From Phytoactinopolyspora mesophila (GTDB lineage: Bacteria > Actinomycetota > Actinomycetes > Jiangellales > Jiangellaceae): DNA of 64,000 bases. Both the position numbers and the translations under genes were made by a program. The notes under the pieces are model-generated. The model was not told the DNA's origin and ran no database searches. It was given only the letters and a program-made list of their open reading frames with translations. Below, piece after piece: positions 1 to 8,914 of the stretch. Numbering within the stretch: the stretch's first letter is position 1; the number at the start of each line of letters is the position of its first letter. Location of the stretch: positions 248,001-312,000 of the forward strand of contig NZ_WLZY01000004.1 in NCBI RefSeq assembly GCF_010122465.1, in the 5' to 3' direction.

Positions 1-2
1 TC

Positions 3-728
3 CTGTTCGGCGCCGTCCATCCGGAGTATCGCCGCCGCGGGATCGGGCGCGCTTTGATCGAATGGTCGGAGGCTCGGGCGCGGCAGCAGCTTGGCGCGGT
101 CGATTCCTCTTTGCCGGCGCGGATCCGCGTGTTCACCGACGATCACCATATGGGCGCCAAGGCGCTGGCCGAGAGCACCGGCTTCACCCCATTGCGCTGG
201 TATGTCGAGATGCGGCGCGACCTGGCGCAGCCATTGCCCGGCGTCAATCCTGCAGAGGGAATCCGGATCGAGGGCTACTCAGCTGAGCGCGACGAAGAGG
301 TCAGGGTTACCCACAACGAGTCTTTCGCCCGGGACCATTGGGGCTCCAGCCCGATCAGCGCGGAGTCATGGCAACTCCAAGTGATCAACACCGAGGGGTT
401 CCGGCCTGACTGGAGCTTTGTCGCCTACGACACCGCTACCGGCGGCGTCGTAGGCTACACCCTCGCCAGCGCCTACAAACAGGACTGGGAGGCGCAAGGC
501 TTCAGCGAGGGCTGGACCGACCTCTTGGGTGTGCGACGCGAGTACCGAGGCCGCGGCATAGCCGGCGCCCTGTTGGCGGCTTCGATGGCCGCCTTTGCCG
601 AGTCCGGCATCGAGTACGCCGGACTCGACGTCGACACCGAGAACCCGACCGGCGCTCTCGGCGCCTACACCCGGCTCGGCTACGACCGCTGCCGCACGGG
701 CGTCCTGTACGCCAAGGAACTCAGCTGA
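3..728 (+). CDS. Tandem GNAT-family N-acetyltransferase (5' truncated by the window edge)
   Basis: The open frame runs into the window from the left, so the start is missing. The first visible residues, HPEYRRRGIGRAL, form the acetyl-CoA-binding motif A of a GNAT fold. About 160 residues further on a second copy, VRREYRGRGIAGALL, is followed by the usual GNAT C-terminal end (YTRLGYDRCRTGVLYAKEL). The protein therefore carries two GNAT domains, an arrangement known in actinobacteria (for example MshD, mycothiol synthase). Sequence similarity to MshD is not strong enough for me to assign that role, and the substrate is unknown. A TTG inside the first domain is not the real start, because conserved residues lie upstream of it. 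Confidence 0.85.
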   Translation: MFGAVHPEYRRRGIGRALIEWSEARARQQLGAVDSSLPARIRVFTDDHHMGAKALAESTGFTPLRWYVEMRRDLAQPLPGVNPAEGIRIEGYSAERDEEVRVTHNESFARDHWGSSPISAESWQLQVINTEGFRPDWSFVAYDTATGGVVGYTLASAYKQDWEAQGFSEGWTDLLGVRREYRGRGIAGALLAASMAAFAESGIEYAGLDVDTENPTGALGAYTRLGYDRCRTGVLYAKELS

Positions 729-821
729 CCACCCCGGCAGCCCGCGAATCTCCTCGATATCCCTGCCGCAAACGTGACATGAGGCACAGAATGTTGACTA
801 TCCTCATAAGTGGAGTCGCAT

Positions 822-1139
822 ATGAGGACGAGCTTCGTGGATCTGTTCCGGGCCCTGTTCCAGCGCTGGCCCGGTGATGGGCGTGAGCACCATCCGGATC
901 CCTTCGACACCCTCGCCGTTCAGTACCGCCTCTCGAGTGTCGCAGCTGAGATCCACACACTCGAGCGTGACATGCGCCGATGGGCGCGAGGACACCACTT
1001 GATCGCTGCCACGGCGGCCTACGAACATCTGCTGTGTGACGCGGCGCGGATGTCCGGGGTGCCGATTCCGGATACCGAAGGCCCCGTCCGCCGGCTGATA
1101 TTGGAAGCCGAACTTCGCAACCGGGGCTGGGAATGGTGA
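822..1139 (+). CDS. Small conserved hypothetical protein
   Basis: This 105-residue protein is not one I recognise. It is rich in Arg, His and Glu, has no signal peptide or membrane segment, and looks helical (LSSVAAEIHTLERDMRRW). The ATG at 822 is preferred to a GTG at 810 because GGAG at 812-815 lies at ribosome-binding distance from it. It stands alone between the GNAT gene and the convergent ogt gene. Codon third positions are GC-rich like its neighbours, which supports real coding. Confidence 0.6.
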   Translation: MRTSFVDLFRALFQRWPGDGREHHPDPFDTLAVQYRLSSVAAEIHTLERDMRRWARGHHLIAATAAYEHLLCDAARMSGVPIPDTEGPVRRLILEAELRNRGWEW

Positions 1140-1182
1140 CGCCGCAGGATTCTCGAGTGCCGCTCGGAGTCCACGCTGACTC

Positions 1183-1683
1183 CTACAGGAGGCTTGCTTC
1201 CTGAGACTCCATGTCCAGTAGGAGGCGTTTGCGCTCCAGGCCGCCCCCGTACCCGGTGAGTGCTCCGGATGTGCCGATGACCCGGTGGCACGGGACGATG
1301 ATCGAGATCGGGTTACGACCATTCGCCATACCCACTGCCCGCGACGCCGTGGGGCGGCCGATTTCTTCCGCGATTTCCCGGTAGCTGCGAACCTCGCCGT
1401 ACGGGATGGTCCGCAGCGAGGCCCACACCCGGCGCTGGAATGTCGTGCCGGACGGGTTGAGAGGAAGATCGAATTCTTGCAGCTCGCCCGCGAAATACGC
1501 ATCGATCTGCTTGTGTGCGTCGGCGAAGGTGGATTCGTCACGGACCCACCGCGGATCTATTCCGGCGGGCCCGTGGCGCCGCTCTTCCATGTGCAGCCCG
1601 GTGAGGCCGGCGTCGTCCGCTGTCAGTAGTAACTCGCCCACCGGACTGTCGATGGTGGTCCAATAGATCTGAGACATTGTCAT
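1183..1683 (-). CDS. ogt: Methylated-DNA--protein-cysteine methyltransferase
   Basis: This protein removes O6-alkyl groups from guanine in a suicidal reaction on an active-site cysteine. The signature [10 protein letters not shown] is present with that Cys, preceded by the helix region [24 protein letters not shown] typical of the family. Length (166 aa) matches stand-alone Ogt/MGMT. The ATG at 1683 is chosen because it forms an ATGA overlap with the stop of the upstream alkA-type gene, implying translational coupling. The alkA(Ada fusion)-ogt pair is the same arrangement as in mycobacteria and is expected to be induced by alkylation through the Ada domain of its neighbour. Confidence 0.95.
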   Translation of the reverse strand: MTMSQIYWTTIDSPVGELLLTADDAGLTGLHMEERRHGPAGIDPRWVRDESTFADAHKQIDAYFAGELQEFDLPLNPSGTTFQRRVWASLRTIPYGEVRSYREIAEEIGRPTASRAVGMANGRNPISIIVPCHRVIGTSGALTGYGGGLERKRLLLDMESQEASLL

Positions 1684-3179
1684 TCTCCCGAAGTCGAAGT
1701 GTGAGAAGCGGCCGACCAGACGTGCATCAATGCGTACGAGCGCCACGGCCGCCATCGCTCGGCGATCGAGGTCAGCGCATCACCCTCCGTGGGCAGTCCG
1801 AGCTGACGTAAGCCGTGGACGACGCCGAGATCGGTGGGGAGGAAGACGTCTGGGTCGTTGAGCGCGCGCAGCCGCACGTAGCTAGCGGTCCACGGTCCGA
1901 TTCCGGGAACGTCGAGCAGCTGGTGTTCTGCCTCGGCGCGGTCTACGCCTGGATCGAGCCGCACGCGCCCGTCGGCGATCCGGTTGGTGAGCTCATGCAG
2001 GGTGCGTTGGCGACTCTTCGGCATGGGGAAAGTCGAGGGGTCGACGCCGGCCAGAACGGCCGGAGAAGGAAACGTGTGTGTCACCGCGCCCACGGGTGCA
2101 TCCAGCGGCTTGCCATGACTGGACACCAGCCGGCCGGCGACGGTGCGGGCAGCGGCGACCGATATCTGCTGCCCGATCACGGCCCGGACCGCGAGCTCAG
2201 CGCCGTCAGCGGCACCCGGTGACCGTCGCCCTGGCGCTGCGTCCACCAGCGGACGCAGCGCAGGATCGGCGCCCAGGATGTGGTCGACCGCCTGTGGGTC
2301 GGCGTCGAGATCGAAGATGCGGCGGCACCGGGCAACAGCGGCGGTCAGATCGCGCGGATCGGTCAGGTGCAACACGGCACGTACCCAGTGTGCTTGGGGC
2401 GTCAGCTCCGCGACCCCGGGGCCGTGCGGCAACGTGAGGCTCCTGCGGTACGTGCGTCCGCTGACCTCTTCCACGCCGGGGACTGCTCGCAAGGCCAGGA
2501 AATCCAGGATGCCGTCCAGGTCGGCAGGTTGCCGGTACGCCAGCCGTAGCTCGATGGTGCCGGTGGGCTCCAACCTGTCGGTTGCCGATGAGCGGCCTGG
2601 ACGGCTCGCGGCCCGGCGACCCGAGGCCCTGGCCCGCAGCTCGCTCGGCGTCAGCGCGTAGATCTGGCGAATCGTGTCGTTGAACTGGCGGATGCTGGCG
2701 AAACCGGCTGCGAAGGCGATCTCGGTTACCGCCATGTCGGTGGTTTCCAGCAGGATGCGTGCCGAGTGCGCGCGTTGTGACCTGGCTATCCGCAACGGGC
2801 CGGCGCCTACCTCGTTCGTCAGCGTCCGGTGGAGCTGGCGTTCGCTGTAGCCGAGTCGGTCGGCGAGCCCGGCTACGCCGTCGCGGTCGACGACGCCGTC
2901 GGCGATCATCCGCATGGCGCGCGCGGTCACGTCGGCTCGGACGTTCCATTCCGGTGAGCCGGGGGCCGTGTCCGGCCGGCAGCGCCGGCAGGCGCGAAAG
3001 CCGGCGCTCTGCGCCTCAGCCGCGGATCGGTAGAAGCGCACGTTGGCTTGTTTCGGTGTCATCGCCGGGCAGCTCGGCCGGCAATAGATTCCGGTGGACG
3101 TCACCCCGAGATAGAAGATGCCGTCGAACCGCGCGTCGCGGCCCTGGACCGCTCGGTAGCACACGTCTGCGTCAAGCAT
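1680..3179 (-). CDS. alkA: Ada-type methyl sensor/AraC regulator fused to AlkA 3-methyladenine DNA glycosylase
   Basis: Three modules are visible in 499 residues. Residues 1-75 are an Ada N-terminal domain with four zinc cysteines (Cys33, 37, 64 and 67, spaced as in E. coli Ada) in [15 protein letters not shown]; one of them accepts methyl groups from phosphotriesters. Residues 80-185 form an AraC-type DNA-binding domain. Residues 205-495 are AlkA, with [15 protein letters not shown], the helix-hairpin-helix [19 protein letters not shown] and the catalytic Asp in VFLPTDLGV. The protein should sense methyl damage, activate the adaptive response and excise alkylated bases. It is first in an operon with ogt. 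Confidence 0.95.
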   Translation of the reverse strand: MLDADVCYRAVQGRDARFDGIFYLGVTSTGIYCRPSCPAMTPKQANVRFYRSAAEAQSAGFRACRRCRPDTAPGSPEWNVRADVTARAMRMIADGVVDRDGVAGLADRLGYSERQLHRTLTNEVGAGPLRIARSQRAHSARILLETTDMAVTEIAFAAGFASIRQFNDTIRQIYALTPSELRARASGRRAASRPGRSSATDRLEPTGTIELRLAYRQPADLDGILDFLALRAVPGVEEVSGRTYRRSLTLPHGPGVAELTPQAHWVRAVLHLTDPRDLTAAVARCRRIFDLDADPQAVDHILGADPALRPLVDAAPGRRSPGAADGAELAVRAVIGQQISVAAARTVAGRLVSSHGKPLDAPVGAVTHTFPSPAVLAGVDPSTFPMPKSRQRTLHELTNRIADGRVRLDPGVDRAEAEHQLLDVPGIGPWTASYVRLRALNDPDVFLPTDLGVVHGLRQLGLPTEGDALTSIAERWRPWRSYALMHVWSAASHTSTSGE

Positions 3180-3280
3180 GAGTACAGTCTGCGGGCGCGG
3201 AACCCCGATTTACTAGCGGAAATCAGACACCGCTCTGGCTGGCCCCCAGCCGCCAGCGCGTGCCTTGCCTCCTCCTGCCG

Positions 3281-4810
3281 TCACAGGTCGCGAAACGTCT
3301 CGATAGTGGCGCCCAGCAGGGACAGTCGCGCGGCCAGGTCCTCGTAACCCCGGTTGATCACGTAGACGTTACGCAGCACGGAGGTGCCCTTGGCGGCGAG
3401 CATGGCCAGCAGCACCACAACTGCGGGCCGGAGGGCCGGTGGGCAGATGATCTCGGTCCCGGACCAGTGGGTGGGACCCTCGACCATGACGCGATGCGGA
3501 TCGAGCAATGTGACCTTGCCTCCGAGCCGGGTCAGCTCGGTGAGATAGATAGCCCGATTCTCGTAGACCCAGTCGTGAATCAGCGTGGTCCCCGAGGCCG
3601 TGGCCGCGATCAGGGCGAAGAACGGCAGGTTGTCGATGTTCAAGCCTGGGAACGGCATGGGGTGGATCTTGTCGTGGGAGGGCTTGAGCATGGACGGCCG
3701 GACGGTGATGTCCACCAGCCGGGTCTCTCCGTTGCCTGCCCGGTATTCCGCGCTGAGGTCGAAGTCGAGACCCATCTCTTCCAGAAGGGCCAGCTCGATC
3801 TCGAGGAACTCCACCGGCGCGCGCGCCACCGTGACCTCGGATGATGTGACGATCGCAGCCGTCAGCAGGCTCATCGCCTCGATCGGGTCTTCCGACGGCG
3901 CATAATCGACGTCGCACTCGATGTCTTTGACCCCACGTACTGTCAACGTGGTGGTGCCGATGCCGTCGATCTCGACGCCCAGCCTGGTCAGGAAGTAGCA
4001 CAGGTCTTGAACCATGTAGTTGGGGCTGGCATTGCGGATGACGGTGACGCCGTCGTTGCGGGCGGCGGCCATGAGCGCGTTTTCAGTGACGGTGTCGCCG
4101 CGCTCGATCAGGACGATCGGGCGAGTGGGGCTGGCCGAGTGGTCGACCTCAGCGTGGTAGAAGCCGCCGGTGGCCTTGAGCTCCAGTCCGAATGGGCGCA
4201 GCGCCGCCATGTGTGGCTGTACCGTTCTGGTGCCCAAGCTGCAGCCGCCCGCGTACGGGAGCTTGAACTCTTTCTCCCGGTGCAACAGCGGCCCCAGGAA
4301 CATGATCACGCTCCGGGTGCGCCGTGCGGCGGCGACATCCATGTCGTCGAGATTCAGCCGCTCTGGAGGGACGATCTCGAGGTCGCGTTTGTCGTTGAGC
4401 CAGCGGGTCTTGATGCCGATGCTCTCGATGACCTCGATGATCCGGTTGACCTCTTCGATGCGTGCGATGCCCCGCAGTACCGTTTTGCCCTTGTTGAGCA
4501 GGCTCGCACACAGGAGGGCGACGCTTGCGTTCTTACTGGTCTTCACGTCGATACTGCCGGAGAGACGCTGGCCGCCGGTCACGCGTAGGTGGGTGGGTCC
4601 GGCCTGGCCGACTGAGACGAGCTCGCTGTCCAGCGCTTTGCCGATCCGGGCGATCATTTCCAGGCTGAGGTTCTGATGTCCACGTTCTATTCGATTGACG
4701 GCGCTTTGGCTGGTTCCCAGTTGCTCAGCCAGCTGGCTCTGGGTCCAGCCTCGATGCAATCGGGAGTCACGGATTAGGGAACCGATCTGGCCGCTGTAGT
4801 CATCTGTCAC
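3281..4810 (-). CDS. XRE-family HTH domain fused to a MurA-like UDP-GlcNAc 1-carboxyvinyltransferase
   Basis: Residues 7-65 are a Cro/C1-type helix-turn-helix (GWTQSQLAEQLGTSQSAVNRIERG). Residues about 74-505 are an EPSP-synthase fold of the MurA type. MurA catalytic features appear retained: Lys93-Asn94 in SKNASVALL, Cys190 in GGCSLGTRTVQPH (the PEP/fosfomycin Cys), an Asp in the NIDNLPFF segment, VYENRAIYLTEL, and the Arg of ALRPAVVVLLA. It should transfer enolpyruvate from PEP to UDP-GlcNAc, the first committed step of peptidoglycan synthesis. MurA is normally about 420-450 aa without the HTH. A palindrome lies 16 bp upstream of the start. It may be a self-regulating second MurA; a pure regulator or a related reaction cannot be excluded. 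Confidence 0.88.
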   Translation of the reverse strand: MTDDYSGQIGSLIRDSRLHRGWTQSQLAEQLGTSQSAVNRIERGHQNLSLEMIARIGKALDSELVSVGQAGPTHLRVTGGQRLSGSIDVKTSKNASVALLCASLLNKGKTVLRGIARIEEVNRIIEVIESIGIKTRWLNDKRDLEIVPPERLNLDDMDVAAARRTRSVIMFLGPLLHREKEFKLPYAGGCSLGTRTVQPHMAALRPFGLELKATGGFYHAEVDHSASPTRPIVLIERGDTVTENALMAAARNDGVTVIRNASPNYMVQDLCYFLTRLGVEIDGIGTTTLTVRGVKDIECDVDYAPSEDPIEAMSLLTAAIVTSSEVTVARAPVEFLEIELALLEEMGLDFDLSAEYRAGNGETRLVDITVRPSMLKPSHDKIHPMPFPGLNIDNLPFFALIAATASGTTLIHDWVYENRAIYLTELTRLGGKVTLLDPHRVMVEGPTHWSGTEIICPPALRPAVVVLLAMLAAKGTSVLRNVYVINRGYEDLAARLSLLGATIETFRDL

Positions 4811-4823
4811 GAGCGGCCACCTT

Positions 4824-4839
4824 ATCTCACATGTGAGTT
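4824..4839. promoter_or_regulatory. Palindromic operator candidate upstream of the XRE-MurA gene
   Basis: CTCACATGTGAG at 4826-4837 is a perfect 12-bp palindrome. Outer bases also pair after a one-base mismatch (TA at 4824, TA at 4839), which gives dyad symmetry over about 16-18 bp. It sits 16 bp in front of the ATG at 4810 of a gene that encodes an XRE DNA-binding domain. Autoregulation is the simplest reading but is inferred from position only. Confidence 0.5.
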
Positions 4840-5023
4840 ACCGGTCGCCCCGCCCTGGGGGGCTCGCGGGTGGACGTTCGCGCGTCTGGAGCGGCACGGC
4901 CGGGTACATGGCGTACGGGGATGCGGCCCAACCGTGTCACCTGGCCAAATGATCATGAGGGACTCCGATCTCGGTGGATTTGTCGGCGTGTGGCACCCGG
5001 ATCTGGTGGGATTTGGGGGTACC

Positions 5024-5620
5024 GTGTCGGGCATGGCCTCCGTCCGTCATCGCCGCCGCCTGACCGCAGTCCGCGCACTGGCCGTGCTCACGCCAGTCCT
5101 GACCGCTGTGGGCGCGTTGAGCGCGTACGCGATGGGGGGAAACTGGCCCGTTGTGGCGGCCGCGGTTGGAGTGGCCGCTTCTATCGTTCTCGGTACTATC
5201 GCGTTCCGTCTCGAACGTCGTCTGCGTATCGAGGTCGCTACGGTCCGTGCCGACCAAGCCGCCGAGTACGCTGATGAGCACGCCCGTTATGCCGACGAGC
5301 ATCGGGAGTTCACCAACCACATGGTTGGGCTGCTCGACGTCGCCGGTGAGCGGATCGATTCCATGCGCGGGCAAGTCAACCAGCTCCAGGTCGAGATCGC
5401 CTACACCCGCAGTACGCGCCCCGGCGCGTCGACGCCGAGCAATGAACTGGCTCGGCTTGCCGAGGGCGCCGAATGGAACGACCTTTGGCCTGACCTCTCC
5501 GATGCTCCTACCGTCGTCGATCTCGTCGCGTGGGACGACAAGAACCGCAACCTCTTGCCCGAAGCCGAAGAACCGGCTCCGGCGGCGTCTTACGACGAGC
5601 CCGAGGAACGCACCGCCTGA
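5024..5620 (+). CDS. Membrane-anchored coiled-coil protein of unknown function
   Basis: The 198-residue product starts with a short basic stretch (ASVRHRRRLTAVR) followed by two hydrophobic segments at about residues 12-35 and 40-62, then a charged, heptad-like region (LERRLRIEVATVRADQAAEYADEHARYADEHREF) and an acidic, Pro-rich tail. The topology suggests a two-helix membrane anchor with a cytoplasmic coiled coil. GTG 5024 is preferred because of the GGGGG tract just upstream; ATG 5033 is equally possible. I do not recognise the family. It stands alone, facing the convergent DeoR gene. Confidence 0.65.
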   Translation: MSGMASVRHRRRLTAVRALAVLTPVLTAVGALSAYAMGGNWPVVAAAVGVAASIVLGTIAFRLERRLRIEVATVRADQAAEYADEHARYADEHREFTNHMVGLLDVAGERIDSMRGQVNQLQVEIAYTRSTRPGASTPSNELARLAEGAEWNDLWPDLSDAPTVVDLVAWDDKNRNLLPEAEEPAPAASYDEPEERTA

Positions 5621-5662
5621 GCGGCCGCTTGCCCCTCGGTCTCGCGGTTGTTGGCTAGGGCT

Positions 5663-6487
5663 TCAGGCCAGCACAACCGTGACGCCGGCGGCCCGGAGTT
5701 CCTCGACGATGCCGGCGTCCGCGTCGCGGTCGGTCACCAAAACGTTGACCGAATCAGCATCGCAGATACGGGCGAACGAGCGTCTGCCCAGCTTCTCCGA
5801 CCCGGCGACGACGACGACACGTCGGGCGCGGCGCACCATCATGGCATTGACGCCAGCTTCGCTCTCGTCATGACAGGAGGCGCCGCTGTCGAGAGAAAAC
5901 CCGTCGACGCCCAGCATCAGCATGTCCAGCCACAGCTCCTGGAGTACAAGCGTGGCAAGCGGGCCGGTGAGCTCGTAGGACTGAGGCAAAGCGACGCCGC
6001 CCAGGATCACGGTGCGGATGAAGGGCCTCAGCACCATCTCGGTGGCGATGTTGAGCGCATTGGTGACAACCGTGACGGCCGGGCGCTGGCCTGCCTGCGC
6101 CAGCTCGGACCTGGCGGCCAGTCGCCGTGCCGTGGCCGAGGTGGTGGTACCGCCGTTGAAGGCGACCACCATGCCTGGCTCGACGAGGTCCCCGGCGGCA
6201 GCGCCGATGCGCTCCTTCGCGTTCGTGTCTCCGCGCCCGCGATAGCGCACCGGGAGATCGTAGGCCACCGAGGCGGCAACGACACCGCCATGTGTGCGGG
6301 TGACGAGTTGCTGTTCGGCCAAGGTGCTGAAGTCGCGGCGGACGGTCGCTTCGGAGACGCCGAGCGACTCCGCGGCGGAGCTGACCGATAGCCGTCCGTG
6401 CTCAGCGAGCATGTCGAGCAGAGACTGGAGCCGCTGGGCACGGTCACGGGAGTCGGAGCGCTCAGGTGGGGTTTCGATGAAGTTCAT
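5663..6487 (-). CDS. DeoR/GlpR-family sugar-phosphate-sensing transcriptional regulator
   Basis: The 274-residue protein has an N-terminal winged HTH (RAQRLQSLLDMLAEHGRLSVSSAAESLGVSEATVRRDFSTLAEQQLVTRTHGG) with the DeoR signature. A DeoRC sensor domain follows, with FNGGTTTSATARRL and VTNALNIATEM typical of sugar-phosphate binding. The family usually represses nearby sugar uptake and catabolism genes. The ATG at 6487 overlaps the stop of the upstream permease remnant (ATGA), showing that it was once the last gene of a sugar ABC transporter operon. With the transporter gone, its remaining target is unknown. Confidence 0.9.
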   Translation of the reverse strand: MNFIETPPERSDSRDRAQRLQSLLDMLAEHGRLSVSSAAESLGVSEATVRRDFSTLAEQQLVTRTHGGVVAASVAYDLPVRYRGRGDTNAKERIGAAAGDLVEPGMVVAFNGGTTTSATARRLAARSELAQAGQRPAVTVVTNALNIATEMVLRPFIRTVILGGVALPQSYELTGPLATLVLQELWLDMLMLGVDGFSLDSGASCHDESEAGVNAMMVRRARRVVVVAGSEKLGRRSFARICDADSVNVLVTDRDADAGIVEELRAAGVTVVLA

Positions 6488-6749
6488 TTCACTGCTCCGG
6501 CGGTCAGGCCCGCGACCAGGCGCTTCTCGACAAGCGCGAACGGGATCACCACGGGCACGATGCCGACTATAGAGACTCCGAAGACGTCCTGCCACGCCGA
6601 ATCGTTCCTCCCACGTGGCGGGCGGGGCGTCGCGGCCGGCTTGGTCGAAAGGTCTACGTTGTAGAACATGAGTGCGTGCCGAGTTCGCAGGAAGTGAGCA
6701 CAAGGCCGCCGACGATGGCGACGGCCGGCCAGCTTGTGGCCCGTTTCAT
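6484..6749 (-). pseudogene. Remnant of a MalG-type carbohydrate ABC transporter permease
   Basis: On the minus strand an excellent ribosome-binding site (AGGAGG at 6755-6760) precedes ATG 6749, which opens MKRATSWPAVAIVGGLVL, like a first membrane helix. That frame stops after about 31 codons. In another frame the last part reads DVFGVSIVGIVPVVIPFALVEKRL then VAGLTAGAVK and stop, which is the typical C-terminus of sugar ABC permeases. The 200-odd residues normally in between are missing. The simplest reading is a large internal deletion that joined the two ends out of frame. The stop still overlaps the DeoR start. Confidence 0.7.
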
Positions 6750-7030
6750 GTCTGCCTCCTAGGAAGAACGGCTGACGCCGAGCGCACCGGTTCGATTGTT
6801 GCACATTTATGACTGATCTAGAGTCGAAACGTTCAACATCTTGCGCTTGGGTCGCATTCTGCCTGCCCCGTCAGTTACTGGTCAAGACTCTTTGGCCATG
6901 GCGTACGATTCGGCCACGACGAGCGGGGCGGTTGAACTGCGCGGCCGTGCTCAGCGCCATCCGGAGCGCCGGACAGGCGCGGGCCCGCGAGGTGGGCGAC
7001 GTGGGTAGCCCGGATGTGTCCACTGCGGAA
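6750..7030. other. Non-coding stretch upstream of the decayed sugar operon
   Basis: No convincing gene is seen here. The part near 6780-6830 is less GC-rich (TTGTTGCACATTTATGACTGATC), which is consistent with an old promoter region for the lost sugar operon read on the minus strand. Open frames crossing 6809-7417 are shadows of the transporter ATPase gene that ends at 7031. Confidence 0.4.
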
Positions 7031-8185
7031 TCAGGCGTCGTTGACGGTGATGAGGTCGACCTCGCTCGGCGGGATGGCCTGACTCTCCGCCTCGACCGAT
7101 CGGCGGAGGGCGGCGTGGAGAGTGGCGGGCGTCAGGACGCCGAGGTATCGGTCCTCGGCGTCGAGCACCGCGATCCAGCCGGCGTTCCACTGCAGCATCT
7201 CGGCGAAAGCGACCTTCAGGCTGTCGTCCAGCCCCACCCATGCCTCCATGCGGCGAGCGTGATCGCGCACGGCCCCGTCGCCCGTGGTCACTTCCCGGCT
7301 GATCCATCCAGCAAGGCCGCCTCCGGCATCAAGGACGACCGCCCACCGGGAGGTCCCCATCGCGGCCGCGGCCACCGTGAGGGAGTCGTCCGCCCGGACC
7401 ACTGGGGGCTGTTCTAGATCCGACACGGTGACCGGCGTGACGGACAACTGCTTGAGCCCGCGGTCGAAGCCGACGAAGTCGGCGACGAAAGGCGTGGCCG
7501 GAGAGCCGAGAACGGCGGCCGGTGTGTCGAACTGTTCGAGCCGGCCACCCTGGGCGAACACCGCGATCCGGTCGCCGAGCCGCACGGCCTCCTCGATGTC
7601 GTGAGTGACGAAGAGAATGGTCTTGCGAACGTCGCTCTGCAGCCGCAGAAACTCGTCCTGGAGCTGGGACCGCACCACCGGGTCGACCGCGCTGAACGGC
7701 TCGTCCATCAACAGCACCGGAGGATCGGCGGCGAGCGCCCGAGCCACTCCGACCCGCTGGCGCTGGCCACCGGATAGTTCGTGGGGGTATCGCCGAGCAT
7801 AGATGTCCGGGTCGAGCCCGACGAGTGCGAGTAGTTCGTGGGCCCGCTCCTTCCGGCGAGCCCTCGGCCAGCCGCTCAGTTCGGGAACTACAGCCACGTT
7901 CTCTTGGATCGACCGGTGCGGGAAGAGCCCGACATTCTGAATCACATATCCGATACCGCGCCGAAGCTTGACCGTGTCGGCGTGAGTGACGTCCGCCCCG
8001 TCGACGAAGATGCGCCCGCTGCTCGGTTCGACCAAGCGGTTGACCATCTTCATGGTGGTGGTCTTCCCACAGCCGGAAGGTCCCACCAGGACGACCAGCT
8101 CACCTTGCGCCACGTCGAGTGACAACTCGTGGACGGCAACCGTGCCGTCGGGATACTGCTTCGAGACGCCATCGAGACGAATCAT
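7031..8185 (-). CDS. Osmoprotectant (glycine betaine/choline-type) ABC transporter ATP-binding protein with CBS domains
   Basis: This 384-residue ATPase has Walker A GPSGCGKTT, signature LSGGQRQRV and Walker B LLMDEP. Its C-terminal ~110 residues resemble the paired CBS domains of OpuCA/ProV-type ATPases, which sense ionic strength. It powers import of compatible solutes such as betaine, choline or carnitine. The start at 8185 (MIRLDGVSKQYPDGTVAV) fits family alignments; upstream residues in the same frame are not conserved. It is divergent from the two permeases and the binding protein, with 72 bp between them, so both units probably share a control region. Confidence 0.92.
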   Translation of the reverse strand: MIRLDGVSKQYPDGTVAVHELSLDVAQGELVVLVGPSGCGKTTTMKMVNRLVEPSSGRIFVDGADVTHADTVKLRRGIGYVIQNVGLFPHRSIQENVAVVPELSGWPRARRKERAHELLALVGLDPDIYARRYPHELSGGQRQRVGVARALAADPPVLLMDEPFSAVDPVVRSQLQDEFLRLQSDVRKTILFVTHDIEEAVRLGDRIAVFAQGGRLEQFDTPAAVLGSPATPFVADFVGFDRGLKQLSVTPVTVSDLEQPPVVRADDSLTVAAAAMGTSRWAVVLDAGGGLAGWISREVTTGDGAVRDHARRMEAWVGLDDSLKVAFAEMLQWNAGWIAVLDAEDRYLGVLTPATLHAALRRSVEAESQAIPPSEVDLITVNDA

Positions 8186-8257
8186 CGGCTCTTCTGTACC
8201 GTCTTGTGGATGGCGTTGTCCAGGGCCGTTCATACGGTAACCATCCCCGACAATTGC

Positions 8258-8911
8258 ATGGTGCGCAACGACTGGGTCTGTGCCGAGTATGTCCAGACCC
8301 GGTCCGACCACATCGTCGACGCACTTCGTGAGCACCTGTGGATCACACTCGTCGCGGTGGCCGTCGGATTCGTCCTCTCGTTCGTCCTGGCGCTCATGGC
8401 CAGGCGGTGGCGACGGCTGGCGGCTTTGATCCTCGGTACCTCGACCGTGCTGTACACAGTGCCGTCGCTGGCGATGTTCGGGCTGCTGCTCTCTGTCACC
8501 GGGCTCACCTCGACCACAGTGATCGTTGGGCTGGTGCTGTATTCACTGATCATTCTGGTGCGGGGCATCGTCACCGGCCTGGACGGGATCCCCGCCGACG
8601 TCCGGGAGGCAGCGGTGGGTATGGGATACGGCACCGTGCGGATGCTGCTGAGAGTCGAGCTGCCGCTGGCGTTACCCACGATTATCGCGGCGCTGCGTGT
8701 CGCCACCGTCTCGACGATCGCGATGACGACGCTGGGCGTCATAGTCGGTCATGGCGGCCTCGGCGAGCTCATCTTCAGTGGCCTGCGTAGCAACTTCCGG
8801 CCTGAAGTGTTGACCGCGTCGGTGCTGGTCGTCGCGCTCGCGTTGACGGCGGATCTGCTCTTGGTGTTGATGTTGCGGGTAACGACGCCGTGGCGCCGGG
8901 GGGTGAGCTGA
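8258..8911 (+). CDS. Osmoprotectant ABC transporter permease (OpuCB/YehW-like)
   Basis: The 217-residue membrane protein has about five helices and the binding-protein-dependent permease loop (EAAVGMGYGTVRMLLRVELPLALPTIIAALRVATVST). The N-terminal DHIVDALREHLWITLVAVAVGF matches the first helix of OpuC/Yeh permeases. ATG 8258 is preferred; GTG 8261 and an upstream ATG near 8210 are alternatives, but the latter would add non-conserved residues. It should pair with the next permease to form the channel energised by the divergent ATPase. Confidence 0.9.
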   Translation: MVRNDWVCAEYVQTRSDHIVDALREHLWITLVAVAVGFVLSFVLALMARRWRRLAALILGTSTVLYTVPSLAMFGLLLSVTGLTSTTVIVGLVLYSLIILVRGIVTGLDGIPADVREAAVGMGYGTVRMLLRVELPLALPTIIAALRVATVSTIAMTTLGVIVGHGGLGELIFSGLRSNFRPEVLTASVLVVALALTADLLLVLMLRVTTPWRRGVS

Positions 8912-8914
8912 CTC

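Noticed and set aside
4940-4965. Possible further copy of a palindromic element (TGATCATGAGG)
   Set aside because: Only about ten bases match the arms and there is no partner arm nearby, so chance is the better explanation.
6809-7417. Plus-strand frame of 202 codons upstream of the osmoprotectant ATPase end
   Set aside because: Its second half is antisense to the conserved C-terminus of the ATPase, and no ribosome-binding site or family similarity is seen.
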